DNA of 64,000 bases from Streptomyces violaceusniger Tu 4113. GTDB taxonomy: Bacteria; Actinomycetota; Actinomycetes; Streptomycetales; Streptomycetaceae. This document shows, piece after piece, positions 17,427 through 25,894 of the stretch; within the stretch, counting starts at the first letter, position 1; the number at the start of each line of letters is the position of its first letter. The notes under the pieces were generated by a model. The model made no database searches. It was not told the origin of the DNA and worked only from the letters and a program-made list of their open reading frames with translations. The stretch covers positions 3,906,001-3,970,000 of the forward strand of contig NC_015957.1 in the NCBI RefSeq assembly GCF_000147815.2, given 5' to 3'. A program made the position numbers and the translations under genes.

Positions 17427-18416
17427 TCAGCGCCCGAGGCGCTCGGTGATGTCGTGCAGGACGACCCGGGCGGCGGTGGGCCCGGCGTTGAGGTACCAGG
17501 GGTCGTCATCGACCTTGACGGTGTGTCCGGCGCGGACCGCGCCCAGCTTCTTCCACAGCGGATGGGACAGATACGTGGCGGTGTCGGTCTTCCCGGGGCG
17601 GCCCTGGACGGAGTAGAAGATCCAGTCGCCGTCCATCTGCGGGATCCGCTCACCGCTGAGGTCCTGTGAGATGTCGTCGAAGCGCTGGGACTTGGGGCGG
17701 CCGAGCCCCATGTCGTCGGCGATGGTGCCGGTGAACGACTTCTTCCCGAACATCCGCACCCGGTCGGGGTTGAAGCGCACCATCGACAGCTCCGTGTGCT
17801 CGCCGCCCAGCTTCTCGCCCTGGTCGGCGGCGTCCTTCTCGAAGCGGGTGAGGAGGGTGCGGGCCCGCTCGCGCCGGCCCACCGCGTCGGCGACGGTCAG
17901 CAGATCCTTCTTCCAGTTCACCCCGCGGCCCTTGGTGACCACGGTCGGGGCGATGGCGGACAGGGTGGCGTGGAGATTGCCCTGGGTGCCGTTGACCAGG
18001 ATCAGATCGGGCTTGGCGGCGGCCAGCTTCTCCATGTTGGGGGAGGTGCGGGTGCCGATGTCCGCCATCGCGCCGAGCGCCTCGGCCTGCCGGGGGAAGG
18101 CCGTGCGCAGATAGGTGGGGACCAGCCCGGCGTAGTCGGCGCGGGTGGTGGCCACCGGTACGACGCCGAGGGCGAGCAGATCGTCGAGCTGCCCGGTGCT
18201 GATCGCGGCGATGCGCTTCGGCTCGGCCTTCAGCGGCGTACTGCCCTGCTCATGGGCGACGGTGCGAGGGAAGGCGCCGTCGGCCGCTCGGGACTCCGGG
18301 GCTTTGGAGGACGTGGAGGACGTCGAGGACGACGCGGCATCCGAGGAGCCGCAGCCGGTGAGGACGGCGCCGGCGAGGGCGGCGGAGAGCAGGGGGAACA
18401 GACGGTGGGGGCGCAC
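17427..18416 (-). CDS. Iron-siderophore ABC transporter substrate-binding lipoprotein
   Basis: A 329-residue lipoprotein. The signal ends in the lipobox LTGC, and a Ser/Thr-rich linker follows (ASSSTSSTSSK). The mature part has the class III binding-protein fold of the FecB/FepB type: PKRIAAISTGQLDDLLALGV, KPDLILVNGTQ, then a helix backbone and VDDDPWYLNAGPTAARVVL at the end. It captures ferric siderophores at the cell surface and hands them to a permease, which is not in the window. The start GTG at 18416 follows GGAG by 6 bases; the TTG 6 bases earlier touches that site. A DmdR/IdeR-type iron box lies 17 bases upstream, so expression should rise when iron is scarce. Confidence 0.9.
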   Translation of the reverse strand: MRPHRLFPLLSAALAGAVLTGCGSSDAASSSTSSTSSKAPESRAADGAFPRTVAHEQGSTPLKAEPKRIAAISTGQLDDLLALGVVPVATTRADYAGLVPTYLRTAFPRQAEALGAMADIGTRTSPNMEKLAAAKPDLILVNGTQGNLHATLSAIAPTVVTKGRGVNWKKDLLTVADAVGRRERARTLLTRFEKDAADQGEKLGGEHTELSMVRFNPDRVRMFGKKSFTGTIADDMGLGRPKSQRFDDISQDLSGERIPQMDGDWIFYSVQGRPGKTDTATYLSHPLWKKLGAVRAGHTVKVDDDPWYLNAGPTAARVVLHDITERLGR

Positions 18417-18432
18417 GGACAACTCCAGTAGC

Positions 18433-18451
18433 TAAGGTGAGGCTTACCTTA
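18433..18451. promoter_or_regulatory. DmdR/IdeR-type iron box
   Basis: TAAGGTGAGGCTTACCTTA is a 9-1-9 dyad with one mismatch. It is close to the known actinomycete iron-box pattern TTAGGTTAGGCTnACCTAA. It lies just upstream of the siderophore-binding protein and covers the stop codon of the CdaR gene. Confidence 0.8.
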
Positions 18452-19655
18452 CCTTGTCCTGGGTGGCGCTCTCCTGGAGGATGTCGGTCAGGCAGGCGAG
18501 ATACATCTCGATGGCCTGGGCCGGCTCCCGCACCTGTCTCCCCGACAACTTTCCGATCTTCTCCAGCCGGTACAGGAGTGTGTTCCGGTGGATGTGCAGC
18601 CGCTCTGCGACCCGCACCAGATGAAACCCCCCCTCCGCCCAGCCGATCAGCGTCTCCCGCAGGGTCGGCCAGTCGGGCTGTCCGGGCAGCTCCCCCAGCA
18701 CGGCGTCGGCGAACCGCGCCCGGCTCTGCCGCGGAGCGGACCCCAGCAGATGCGGTATCCGCAGGTCGGCGGCGGTGAAAACGCGGTCGCCCGGGAAGAC
18801 GGCCGGTCCGGTGCGCAGCGCGGTGGCGGCGTCGCGATAGGAGTGGTGCATCCCGGTGGTGCCCGCGCCGGGTTCGCCGACGGCCATCCGCCCGTCCAGA
18901 CCGTGCCGGTCGTACAGCAGCGAGAGCAGATGGCCGCAGGCGTCGGCGAGCCGTCCCGGCGCCGTCCGCTCACCGTGCGCGGCGGCCAGCACCACATACC
19001 GGCCGGCGGCCTGGACCCCCGCCACGTCCTGCCGGTCCCGGAACACCTCCCGTACGGTCCGCAGCACCGTGATCCGGGAGACCGCCGCCGCGCCCTCGTC
19101 CGCCGGGCTCACCTCCAGCAGCACCGCGGCCCGGGCCGGCCCGGGGGCCAGACCCAGCTCCACCGCCCGGGCGTCCACCGCTCCGGCGTCGACCACCTCG
19201 GGGTCGTAGAGCGCGATGTCCCGTACGAAGTCGTCGACCGCCCGCTCGTGGAGCAGCCGCGAGCGCAGCAGCGCCGCCTCCTCCAGGAGGATCTCCGTCT
19301 GCCGCCGCACCACCAGGCCGAAGCGGTGCACCTCCGCCGGCACCCCGGTCAGACAGACCGTGCCGATCACCTCCTCCCCGACCGTGATCGGCAAGCTCAT
19401 CCCGGGCCGCACCCCCCGCATCCGGCCCGCCTGCTCGGCGGTGTGGGTGGCGGGCCGCCCGGTGCGCACCACCTCCAGGGACGCCTCGTGGACGGTGCCG
19501 ACGCGCGCGAGGTCGCCGCAGCCGATGACGACCGCCCCGGGGTCGGTGATCAGCACATTGAAGCCGGTGATCCGGCCGATGTCCTGGGCGATTTCCTGAG
19601 CCAGCTCCGGGGTCAGGGCGGGACGGCCACTCATGGGATCGATCGAGGGGTCCAT
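18444..19655 (-). CDS. CdaR/PucR-family regulator (sugar-diacid type)
   Basis: A 403-residue regulator. The N-terminal third (LTPELAQEIAQDIGRITGFN, then GVRPGMSLPITVGEEVIGTV) is the sugar-diacid-recognition domain. The C-terminus has the PucR-type helix-turn-helix RVAERLHIHRNTLLYRLEKI. The family activates or represses catabolic genes in response to small carboxylates. It is divergent from an MFS transporter-amino-acid-dehydrogenase operon, which is its likely target. The start ATG at 19655 has no clear Shine-Dalgarno; an internal ATG at 19634 is also possible. The stop codon lies inside the iron box of the next gene. Confidence 0.88.
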   Translation of the reverse strand: MDPSIDPMSGRPALTPELAQEIAQDIGRITGFNVLITDPGAVVIGCGDLARVGTVHEASLEVVRTGRPATHTAEQAGRMRGVRPGMSLPITVGEEVIGTVCLTGVPAEVHRFGLVVRRQTEILLEEAALLRSRLLHERAVDDFVRDIALYDPEVVDAGAVDARAVELGLAPGPARAAVLLEVSPADEGAAAVSRITVLRTVREVFRDRQDVAGVQAAGRYVVLAAAHGERTAPGRLADACGHLLSLLYDRHGLDGRMAVGEPGAGTTGMHHSYRDAATALRTGPAVFPGDRVFTAADLRIPHLLGSAPRQSRARFADAVLGELPGQPDWPTLRETLIGWAEGGFHLVRVAERLHIHRNTLLYRLEKIGKLSGRQVREPAQAIEMYLACLTDILQESATQDKVR

Positions 19656-19660
19656 GGATG

Positions 19661-19705
19661 GATCGTACAAGCGTGGGCTTCCAGATGGCGATCGGTTCGT
19701 ACGAT
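19661..19705. promoter_or_regulatory. Possible CdaR operator half-sites
   Basis: GATCGTACAA (19661-19670) and TTCGTACGAT (19696-19705) are inverted near-copies in the 170-base divergent gap. TCGTACGA in the second is itself a palindrome. This is suggestive only. Confidence 0.3.
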
Positions 19706-19825
19706 TCCAACGATGACCGACCGCCGGACGCTGCCTACTGTCTTCGGACATCAGCACCGGGCGCCTCGCGACCGCCCGGCCATCCGTCCTCCTCCTCCCC
19801 AGGAGCATCTCCTCAGGAGACGGCC

Positions 19826-21220
19826 ATGAGCACAGCATCCCTGGAGAAATCCCGTCCCACCCGCACCCACTGGCTCATCACGCTCTACGCCGGCGGTGGT
19901 GAGTTCTGCGACGGCTACATCCTCAGCATCATCGGCGTCGCGCTTCCGCTTCTCACCGCCGACTACCACCTCAACTCCTTCGACTCCGGAGTGGTCGGCT
20001 CCGCCTCCCTGGTCGGCATGTTCGCCGGCGGCCTGGTCTTCGGCTATGTCACCGACCGGGTCGGGCGGCAGAAGGTCTATCTCTTCGATATCGCCGCCTT
20101 CATCCTGCTCTCCGCGGCGCAGTTCTTCGTCAGCGATCCCTGGCAGCTCACCGTGCTGCGCTTCCTCATGGGCATCGCCATCGGCGCCGACTTCGCCATC
20201 GCGGGCACCATCGCCTCGGAGTTCGCGCCCCGCAACTCCCGGGGCCCGCTGCTGGTCATCATGGTCACCATGTGGTCGGTCGGCGCCGCCGTGGCGTATG
20301 TCGTCGGCTGGGCGATGATGTCCTCCGGTTATGACAACTGGCGCTGGATGCTCGCGAGCAGCGCCATCCCCGCCGTCCTCATCCTCCTGTTGCGCTTCGG
20401 CACCCCCGAGTCGCCGCGCTGGCTGCTCAGCAAGGGCCGCAACCAGGAAGCGGAGGCCGTGCTGAAGCAGATGCTCGGCCCGGACGCGACCCTGGCCGAC
20501 CTGGAGGCGGACACCGCCTCGCGCACCCGCTACACCGATATCTTCCGCGGCGCCTATCTGCGCCGGACCATTTTCGTCAGCGTCTTCTGGGCCTGCCAGC
20601 TCCTGCCGATCTACGCCATCACCACCTACGAACCCACCATCCTGTCCTCCTTCGGACTGGCCGACGGCAACGACTCCTATCTCGGCTCGGTCGTGGTGCA
20701 GATCTTCTTCGTGCTCGGCTCGCTCTCCGGGATCCTGGTCATCAACAAGGGGCGGCGCACCCTGCTCCTGTGGAGCTTCGGCCTCTCCGCGATCCCCCTG
20801 CTCTGCCTCGCGGCCATCGCCCGCCCCGCACCGGCGGTCGTGGTCGTCCTCTTCGCGGCCTTCGGCGTGGCGGCCTTCTCCAGTCAGTGTCTGCAGGCCA
20901 TCTACCCCTCCGAGCTGTTCCCGACCGGAGTGCGGGCCACCGCCAACGGCTTCGCCACCGGCATCAGCCGCGTCGGCGCGGCCATCGGCACCTGGGGAGC
21001 GCCCGTCGTCCTGGACCACAGCACCCGGCTGGCCATGCTGCTCGGCGCGGTGATCTGCGTCATCGGCTGGGGCACGTCGTATGTCCTCGCGCCGGAGACC
21101 AGCGGGCTCACCCTCGCCGACGCCAGTGCGGCGGACGCGGACTACAGCCCCCGCGGGCGTGCGCGTACCCGCCGTGACACCTCTTCGACCACACCGTCCC
21201 CCGCGAAGGAGCCTTCATGA
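19826..21220 (+). CDS. MFS transporter (sugar-porter type, organic-acid or amino-acid importer)
   Basis: A 464-residue protein with 12 predicted membrane helices. The MFS motif A is GYVTDRVGRQKVY between helices 2 and 3, and the second-half equivalent lies around INKGRRTLLLWSFG. LRFLMGIAIGADFAIAGTIA and IYPSELFPTGVRATANGF are typical of the sugar-porter branch (PF00083), which also carries aromatic acids, nicotinate and other anions. The ATG at 19826 is preceded by CAGGAGA. The stop overlaps the next start as ATGA, so transporter and FAD dehydrogenase form one operon and the substrate is probably the amine or acid oxidised by the second gene. Confidence 0.9.
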   Translation: MSTASLEKSRPTRTHWLITLYAGGGEFCDGYILSIIGVALPLLTADYHLNSFDSGVVGSASLVGMFAGGLVFGYVTDRVGRQKVYLFDIAAFILLSAAQFFVSDPWQLTVLRFLMGIAIGADFAIAGTIASEFAPRNSRGPLLVIMVTMWSVGAAVAYVVGWAMMSSGYDNWRWMLASSAIPAVLILLLRFGTPESPRWLLSKGRNQEAEAVLKQMLGPDATLADLEADTASRTRYTDIFRGAYLRRTIFVSVFWACQLLPIYAITTYEPTILSSFGLADGNDSYLGSVVVQIFFVLGSLSGILVINKGRRTLLLWSFGLSAIPLLCLAAIARPAPAVVVVLFAAFGVAAFSSQCLQAIYPSELFPTGVRATANGFATGISRVGAAIGTWGAPVVLDHSTRLAMLLGAVICVIGWGTSYVLAPETSGLTLADASAADADYSPRGRARTRRDTSSTTPSPAKEPS

Positions 21221-22509
21221 CCTCCCCGGACACCCCGCCCGCCACGGTCACGATCGTCGGCGGCGGAGTCGTCGGCCTGGCGTGCGCCCACTACCTCAGT
21301 GCCGCCGGGCTGCGGGTCACCGTCCTCGAACGCGACCGGCTGGGCAGCGGCGCGTCCCGCGGCAACGCCGGGGAGGTCTGCCCCGACCTGGTCGAACCGC
21401 TGGCCGCGCCCGGTGTCATCGCTACGGCGCTGCGCGGGCTGCACCGTCCGGACAGCGCGCTTGCCATCCACCCCCCGGCCGGTGCCGAACTGCTGCGGTT
21501 CCTGGTCCGGTTCGGGCTGCGGGCCACCTCGCGCCGCTACGCGCGGGGGGCCGCCGCCCTCGGCGCGCTCGCGAAGGGCACCTTCGGGCTCTTCGAGGAG
21601 CTGGAGGCGGCCGGTGTCGACGGGGAGGCGCATAAGGACGGGTTCCTGTTCGCCTTCCCCTCCCGCGAGTACGCCGCCGAGGCGCTGGCCGCCTTCCGCC
21701 GGCTGGACGCGCCCATCGCACCCGGCGGGGTGCTGGAGGGGACCCGGCTCGCGGAGGCGGAGCCCTCGCTCACCGACGGCGCGCGGGCGGGGTTCGTGGT
21801 GGAGCGTCAGTGGTCGCTCGACCCGTCGCTCTTCGTGGACCGGCTCGCCGAGCGGCTGCGGGGCCAGGGCGTCGAACTGGTCGAGGGCGCCCGGGTGTCG
21901 GCCGTCACGGACCGGGGCGGCCGCACCGAGGTGCGCACCTCGGCGGGGACGTACCGGAGCGACGCGGTGGTCATCGCCGCGGGCGTCTGGTCGCGCGAGC
22001 TGGTCCGCGGGCTCGGCCTGGATGTCGACCTGGTGGCGGGCAAGGGGTACAGCTTCTCCGTGGCGGCCGAACCGCCGCCTTCCCGCCTGGTCCACCTCGG
22101 CGCGGCCAAGGTGGTGCTCACTCCGATGGGCAAGCGGGTCCGGGTGGCCGGGACGATGGAGTTCGAGCGCGACGCCGACCGGTTCCGGCAGCGGCGCATC
22201 GAGGCCATCGTCGCCGCCGCGCGCCCGTATCTGCGCCATGCCGACTGGGACGACCGCCAGGAGGAGTGGGTGGGGCCGCGGCCCATGACCCCCGACGGGC
22301 TGCCGCTGATCGGGCCGGTGCCGGGCCATCCCCGGGTGCTGCTGGCGACCGGTCACAACATGCTGGGGCTGATGCTCGCGCCCGCCACCGGCCGGCTGGT
22401 GGCCGGACTACTGACGGGTACGGCGGATTCTGGTCTTTCCTCCGCTTTTGCCCCGGTGCGGAGCGTTCGCCGCTATTCTTGGCGTGTACGCGCCACCCGC
22501 GGCCGGTGA
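21217..22509 (+). CDS. FAD-dependent amino-acid dehydrogenase/oxidase (DadA-like)
   Basis: A 430-residue DAO-family flavoprotein. The ADP-binding fold TIVGGGVVGLACAHYLSAAG is followed by LERDRLGSGASRGNAGEVCP, where DadA-type enzymes contact FAD. Near the end, MTPDGLPLIGPVPG and LATGHNMLGLMLAPATGRLV form the second FAD-binding stretch. The family oxidises D-amino acids, sarcosine-like secondary amines or hydroxyproline. Translation is coupled to the transporter (ATGA overlap). The last 25 residues (from about GTADSGLS) are basic and not family-like, which suggests the original stop was lost and the tail extended. The exact substrate is unknown. Confidence 0.88.
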   Translation: MTSPDTPPATVTIVGGGVVGLACAHYLSAAGLRVTVLERDRLGSGASRGNAGEVCPDLVEPLAAPGVIATALRGLHRPDSALAIHPPAGAELLRFLVRFGLRATSRRYARGAAALGALAKGTFGLFEELEAAGVDGEAHKDGFLFAFPSREYAAEALAAFRRLDAPIAPGGVLEGTRLAEAEPSLTDGARAGFVVERQWSLDPSLFVDRLAERLRGQGVELVEGARVSAVTDRGGRTEVRTSAGTYRSDAVVIAAGVWSRELVRGLGLDVDLVAGKGYSFSVAAEPPPSRLVHLGAAKVVLTPMGKRVRVAGTMEFERDADRFRQRRIEAIVAAARPYLRHADWDDRQEEWVGPRPMTPDGLPLIGPVPGHPRVLLATGHNMLGLMLAPATGRLVAGLLTGTADSGLSSAFAPVRSVRRYSWRVRATRGR

Positions 22510-22671
22510 GCCGAAGGGGCGCACCGCTGTCGAAAGGGAGAGCGCGCGCGGCCCCTTGAGGAACGCAGGGGCCGGGCACGGTCGACCATCGGCAGGGGGT
22601 CCCTCCCAGCGGTAGCCGGGGGAGACGTGGGCGCCCCGGAGGCGAACCGAGCCCTGAGAAAAGGGGAACGA

Positions 22672-23817
22672 GTGATCAGTCGCAGAACGCTGTTCGCGAG
22701 CACACTGGGCATCACCGGCGGCCTTCTCCTCCCGACGGCGGGCGCCGGCGCGGCGCCCGCCGACTGGTCCCGGGCGGTGGTGGACTCCACCATCGCCCGC
22801 CGCCCCGACCCCGCGTCGCTCGGCGGCTGGGGCTACACCCAGGGGCTGTTCCTGCTCGGCGCCCACCGCGTCTACCAGCGGGTCAAGGAGCCCTCGTACC
22901 TGGCGTACATCAAGCGCTGGGTGGACAACTTCGTCGACGCCGACGGCCATATGAGCCGGACCTTCGACAACCTCGACGCGATGCAGTCCGGCAATCTGCT
23001 GCTGGTCCTCCACCAGGAGACCGGCGACCCCCGCTACCGGACCGCCGCCGACCAGATCCGGAACCGGATCACCACCTATCCGCGCACCGCCGACGGCGGG
23101 ATGTGGCACGCCACCGGCAAGACCAACGAACTGTGGGGCGACGGTGTCTTCATGGCCCAGCCCTTCCTGCTGCGCTACGGCATCGCCTACGGCGACCAGG
23201 CATACGCGTACGAGGAGGTCACCAGGAACCTCTCGGTGTACTTCCGCCACCTCAAGGCGTCCAACGGGCTGCTCTACCACGCCTATGACGCCGACGGGGA
23301 CGCCCCCTGGAAGCCCGACGCCGCCACCGGCACCTCCGGCTACTTCTGGGCACGGGCCATCGGCTGGACCGCGATGACCCATGTGGAGGTGCTGGAAATG
23401 CTCCCCGCGAACCACCCGCGCCGCGCCGAACTGATCGGCAACGTACGCCACTTGGCGAAGGGTTTCGCGCGCTACCAGGACTCGGCCACCGGCCGCTGGT
23501 TCCAGGTCGTCGACAAGGCGAGCGACCCCGGCAACTGGACCGAGACCTCCGCCTCCAGCATGTACACCCTGATGCTGCACGCGGCCCTGGACCACGGCTG
23601 GATCAGCGGGGGCGCCTACGCCTCGGCGGCGCGCAGGGGCTATCAGGGCGTGCTGCGGAAGGTGTCGGTCGGCTCCGACGGGCTGACGAACATCTCCGAC
23701 ATCAGCGAGGGCACCAACGTCGGAGACCTGGCCTACTACCTGGGCCGGCCGCGCAATACGAACGACCTCCACGGTCTGGGCGCCTTCCTGCTCATGAACG
23801 AGCGGCTCGCACACTGA
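22672..23817 (+). CDS. Secreted GH105 unsaturated rhamnogalacturonyl hydrolase-like enzyme
   Basis: A 381-residue (alpha/alpha)6-barrel enzyme. A twin-arginine start (ISRRTLFASTLGIT) indicates Tat export. ELWGDGVFMAQPFLLRYG contains the Asp of the GH105/GH88 catalytic site, and GYFWARAIGWTAMTHVEVLE and NWTETSASSMYTLML match family features. These enzymes remove 4,5-unsaturated uronic acid from oligosaccharides made by pectate or rhamnogalacturonan lyases. I chose GTG at 22672, preceded by GGGG and placing the Tat motif at the N-terminus; the longer frame adds 15 residues without export character. It converges on the PQQ-type dehydrogenase across a strong palindrome. Confidence 0.88.
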   Translation: MISRRTLFASTLGITGGLLLPTAGAGAAPADWSRAVVDSTIARRPDPASLGGWGYTQGLFLLGAHRVYQRVKEPSYLAYIKRWVDNFVDADGHMSRTFDNLDAMQSGNLLLVLHQETGDPRYRTAADQIRNRITTYPRTADGGMWHATGKTNELWGDGVFMAQPFLLRYGIAYGDQAYAYEEVTRNLSVYFRHLKASNGLLYHAYDADGDAPWKPDAATGTSGYFWARAIGWTAMTHVEVLEMLPANHPRRAELIGNVRHLAKGFARYQDSATGRWFQVVDKASDPGNWTETSASSMYTLMLHAALDHGWISGGAYASAARRGYQGVLRKVSVGSDGLTNISDISEGTNVGDLAYYLGRPRNTNDLHGLGAFLLMNERLAH

Positions 23818-23842
23818 CACGGACGTAGGGGCGCGGCACGGA

Positions 23843-23876
23843 CGTACGGGCGCGGTCCGCGGACCGCGCCCGTACG
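23843..23876. terminator. 34-bp perfect palindrome, bidirectional terminator
   Basis: Bases 23843-23876 are a perfect palindrome (17 bases each side, centre CCGCGG) between the convergent GH105 and dehydrogenase genes. Equal arms and no loop fit a terminator working on both strands. Confidence 0.8.
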
Positions 23877-23892
23877 CTCATCCGCGAAGGCG

Positions 23893-24975
23893 CTACTTCA
23901 ACTCGACCTGGAACACCTTGTCCGCGCCCTCCGGCTCCCCGCCGTTGTTGTCGGCGTTGGTCGTGGACAGCCACAGCGTGTTCTTGCCCGGCACGGTCTC
24001 CACCGTGCGCAGCCGCCCGTAGGAGCTGGTGTAGTACGCCTTGGGGGTGCCCGCGCTGGTCCCGTCCACCGGGATCCGCCACAGCCGCTCACCGCGCAGC
24101 GCCGCCATGTACATCGCGCCGTCGGCGTAGGTGACCCCGCTGGGCGAGGCGTCGCCGACCGGCCACTGGCGCTTGGGGTTGGTCATCCCGGAGGTGGAGC
24201 AGTTGCCCTCACAGGTCGGCCAGCCGTAGTTCTTGCCCGATTCGATGAGGTTGAGCTCGTCGTACTTGCTGTTGCCGAACTCGGCCTCCCACAGCCTCCC
24301 CTGCGGATCCCAGGTGATGCCCTGCGGATTGCGGTGGCCGTAGGAGTAGATGAGCGTGCCGAACGGATTGCCCGGGGCGGGCTTGCCGTCCGTGGTCATC
24401 CGGAGGATCTTGCCGTTGAGGGAGTTCTTGTCCTGGGCGAGATCGGGTGTCTGGGCCTCCCCGGTGGTGGCGTACAGATAGCCGTCCGGGCCGAACTTCA
24501 GGCGTCCCCCGTTGTGGTACTTGTTCTTCTTGATGCCGGTGACGAGCGCCTTGTAGCCGCTGAGCGAGGAGCCGTCGTAGGTCATCCGGGCGATGCGGTT
24601 GCCGTCGGAGGCGGTGTGCATCAGATAGACGGCGTGGTCGCTGTTCCAGTTCGGGGAGACCGCGATGCCCATCAGCCCGCCCTCACCCCCGGTGGTCACC
24701 ACATTGGGCACCGTGCCCACCTTGGTCCTGGCGCCCGACTGGGTGAGCTTGTACACGTCGAACGCATCGCGCTGGGTGATCAGGGCCGAGCCGTCGGGCA
24801 GCCAGCTCAGCCCCCAGGGGATCGACCAGCCGGACGAGACGGTCTTGATGTCCGAGGGGGCCGAGTCGGCCGCCGAGGTCGCGGCGCTGCCGGTGCCGGT
24901 CTGGGTGAGCAGCAGCCCCGCGGTGAGTGCGGTGGTGGCGGCCGCGGCCACCAGGGTCTTCCGATAGCTCTTCAT
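23893..24975 (-). CDS. PQQ-dependent sugar dehydrogenase (soluble GDH/sorbosone-dehydrogenase type)
   Basis: A 360-residue secreted six-bladed beta-propeller. A signal peptide (KTLVAAAATTALTAGLLLTQ) precedes IPWGLSWLPDGSALITQRD and EGGLMGIAVSP. YHNGGRLKFGPDGYLYATTG supplies the His that acts as base in soluble glucose dehydrogenase, and YSYGHRNPQGITWDPQG binds PQQ and calcium. The enzyme oxidises aldoses outside the membrane. A complete pqq operon lies 4.4 kb away. The ATG at 24975 starts directly at the signal peptide. It lies 11 bases downstream of a lyase-like gene on the same strand, so the two form an operon. Confidence 0.88.
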   Translation of the reverse strand: MKSYRKTLVAAAATTALTAGLLLTQTGTGSAATSAADSAPSDIKTVSSGWSIPWGLSWLPDGSALITQRDAFDVYKLTQSGARTKVGTVPNVVTTGGEGGLMGIAVSPNWNSDHAVYLMHTASDGNRIARMTYDGSSLSGYKALVTGIKKNKYHNGGRLKFGPDGYLYATTGEAQTPDLAQDKNSLNGKILRMTTDGKPAPGNPFGTLIYSYGHRNPQGITWDPQGRLWEAEFGNSKYDELNLIESGKNYGWPTCEGNCSTSGMTNPKRQWPVGDASPSGVTYADGAMYMAALRGERLWRIPVDGTSAGTPKAYYTSSYGRLRTVETVPGKNTLWLSTTNADNNGGEPEGADKVFQVELK

Positions 24976-24986
24976 CGCGCGCCCTC

Positions 24987-25793
24987 CTACTGGAGCTTGT
25001 ATGCCTTGAAGTTCCGGGTGAGCAGGTATGTGGTCTGGAGGCCGGTGCTGTTCAGGCTCCGGTAGATGCCCCACTTGGGCCGCAGATAGTTCTTGCCGCG
25101 CCACAGGTCCAGGCCGGTGCGCTGGTACGCGGCGACCTTCTTGCCGTCGCTGGTCACCGACCAGTCGGCGTACGCGCCCGAGTCGGCCGCCTTGACCTCG
25201 ACCGACACATCGCTCCAGGTGCCCTGGAGCGGCTTCATGTCGGCGGCCCCGGCCTCGGTGAGGTTGTCGTCGTCGTCCGACGTCCGGATCTCGACCTTCG
25301 GGCCGTCGCTGTGCTGGTGCAGCGACATGGTGAACAGTGGAGCGGCCACGTCGCCCACCTTGATCTGCATGATGTGGGTGAAGCCGGTGGTCGCGTCGAG
25401 GGTGTCCGGCACATACATCTGGTACTGGATCCGCCAGGTCTCGTTCTTGAGGATCTTGACGGCGGAGCCGTTCTGCTCCATGCCCCTGACCTCTTGGCGC
25501 TGGCGGTCGGTGCTGGTGTCGACGTCCTTGGGGTAGTGGATGTCGGTACGGAAACCGCCCTGGTAGGGGTAGATGTGGGTGACACCGGGGTGGGAGTCGG
25601 CGCGGTCGTCCTCGGCGCCCTCGAAGGCGTCGGCCACGCTCGCCCCCGATGCGGGGCTCCACTTCAGGCTCCAGGACGCGGCCGGCGTCTGCGGGGACCG
25701 CTCGGCACCGTAGGCGACCGCGGCCGGGGCGATCAGCGCGGCCGTCGCCGCGAGAGCGAGGGCGGTGCGTGGTAAGAGCGGTGAACGCTCCAT
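24987..25793 (-). CDS. Secreted beta-jelly-roll protein, possible polysaccharide lyase
   Basis: A 268-residue secreted protein with a signal peptide (LALAATAALIAPAAVAYG). The mature part reads like the beta-sandwich of heparin-lyase-I-type and glucuronan-lyase-type proteins: GGFRTDIHYPKDVDTSTDRQ and VRGMEQNGSAVKILKNETWR (ordered strands), GFTHIMQIKV, PLFTMSLHQH and KYKL-like closure. The family call is by eye and moderate. The gene sits 11 bases before the PQQ-type dehydrogenase in one operon, with a ROK-like dyad upstream, which suits carbohydrate-controlled expression. The start ATG at 25793 is preceded by AGGAG. Confidence 0.55.
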   Translation of the reverse strand: MERSPLLPRTALALAATAALIAPAAVAYGAERSPQTPAASWSLKWSPASGASVADAFEGAEDDRADSHPGVTHIYPYQGGFRTDIHYPKDVDTSTDRQRQEVRGMEQNGSAVKILKNETWRIQYQMYVPDTLDATTGFTHIMQIKVGDVAAPLFTMSLHQHSDGPKVEIRTSDDDDNLTEAGAADMKPLQGTWSDVSVEVKAADSGAYADWSVTSDGKKVAAYQRTGLDLWRGKNYLRPKWGIYRSLNSTGLQTTYLLTRNFKAYKLQ

Positions 25794-25835
25794 CAAGGAT
25801 TCTCCTGTCTGATCCTTGTTCACATGGGGGGACTG

Positions 25836-25852
25836 TAAGGAAGGCTTCCTAA
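25836..25852. promoter_or_regulatory. Candidate carbohydrate-regulator dyad
   Basis: TAAGGAAGGCTTCCTAA is an 8-1-8 dyad with one mismatch, 43 bases upstream of the lyase-like gene. Its shape resembles sites found before carbohydrate-active genes under ROK-type control. No regulator is nearby. Confidence 0.45.
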
Positions 25853-25894
25853 CCCGTCAACAGGTCGGCCACGGTCAGTCGCGGTCAGTCTCGG

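Noticed and set aside
14294..17449. 1051-residue + strand ORF over the amidohydrolase and glutamine-synthetase-like genes
   Set aside because: It is an antisense shadow caused by high third-position GC; the minus-strand genes have family motifs.
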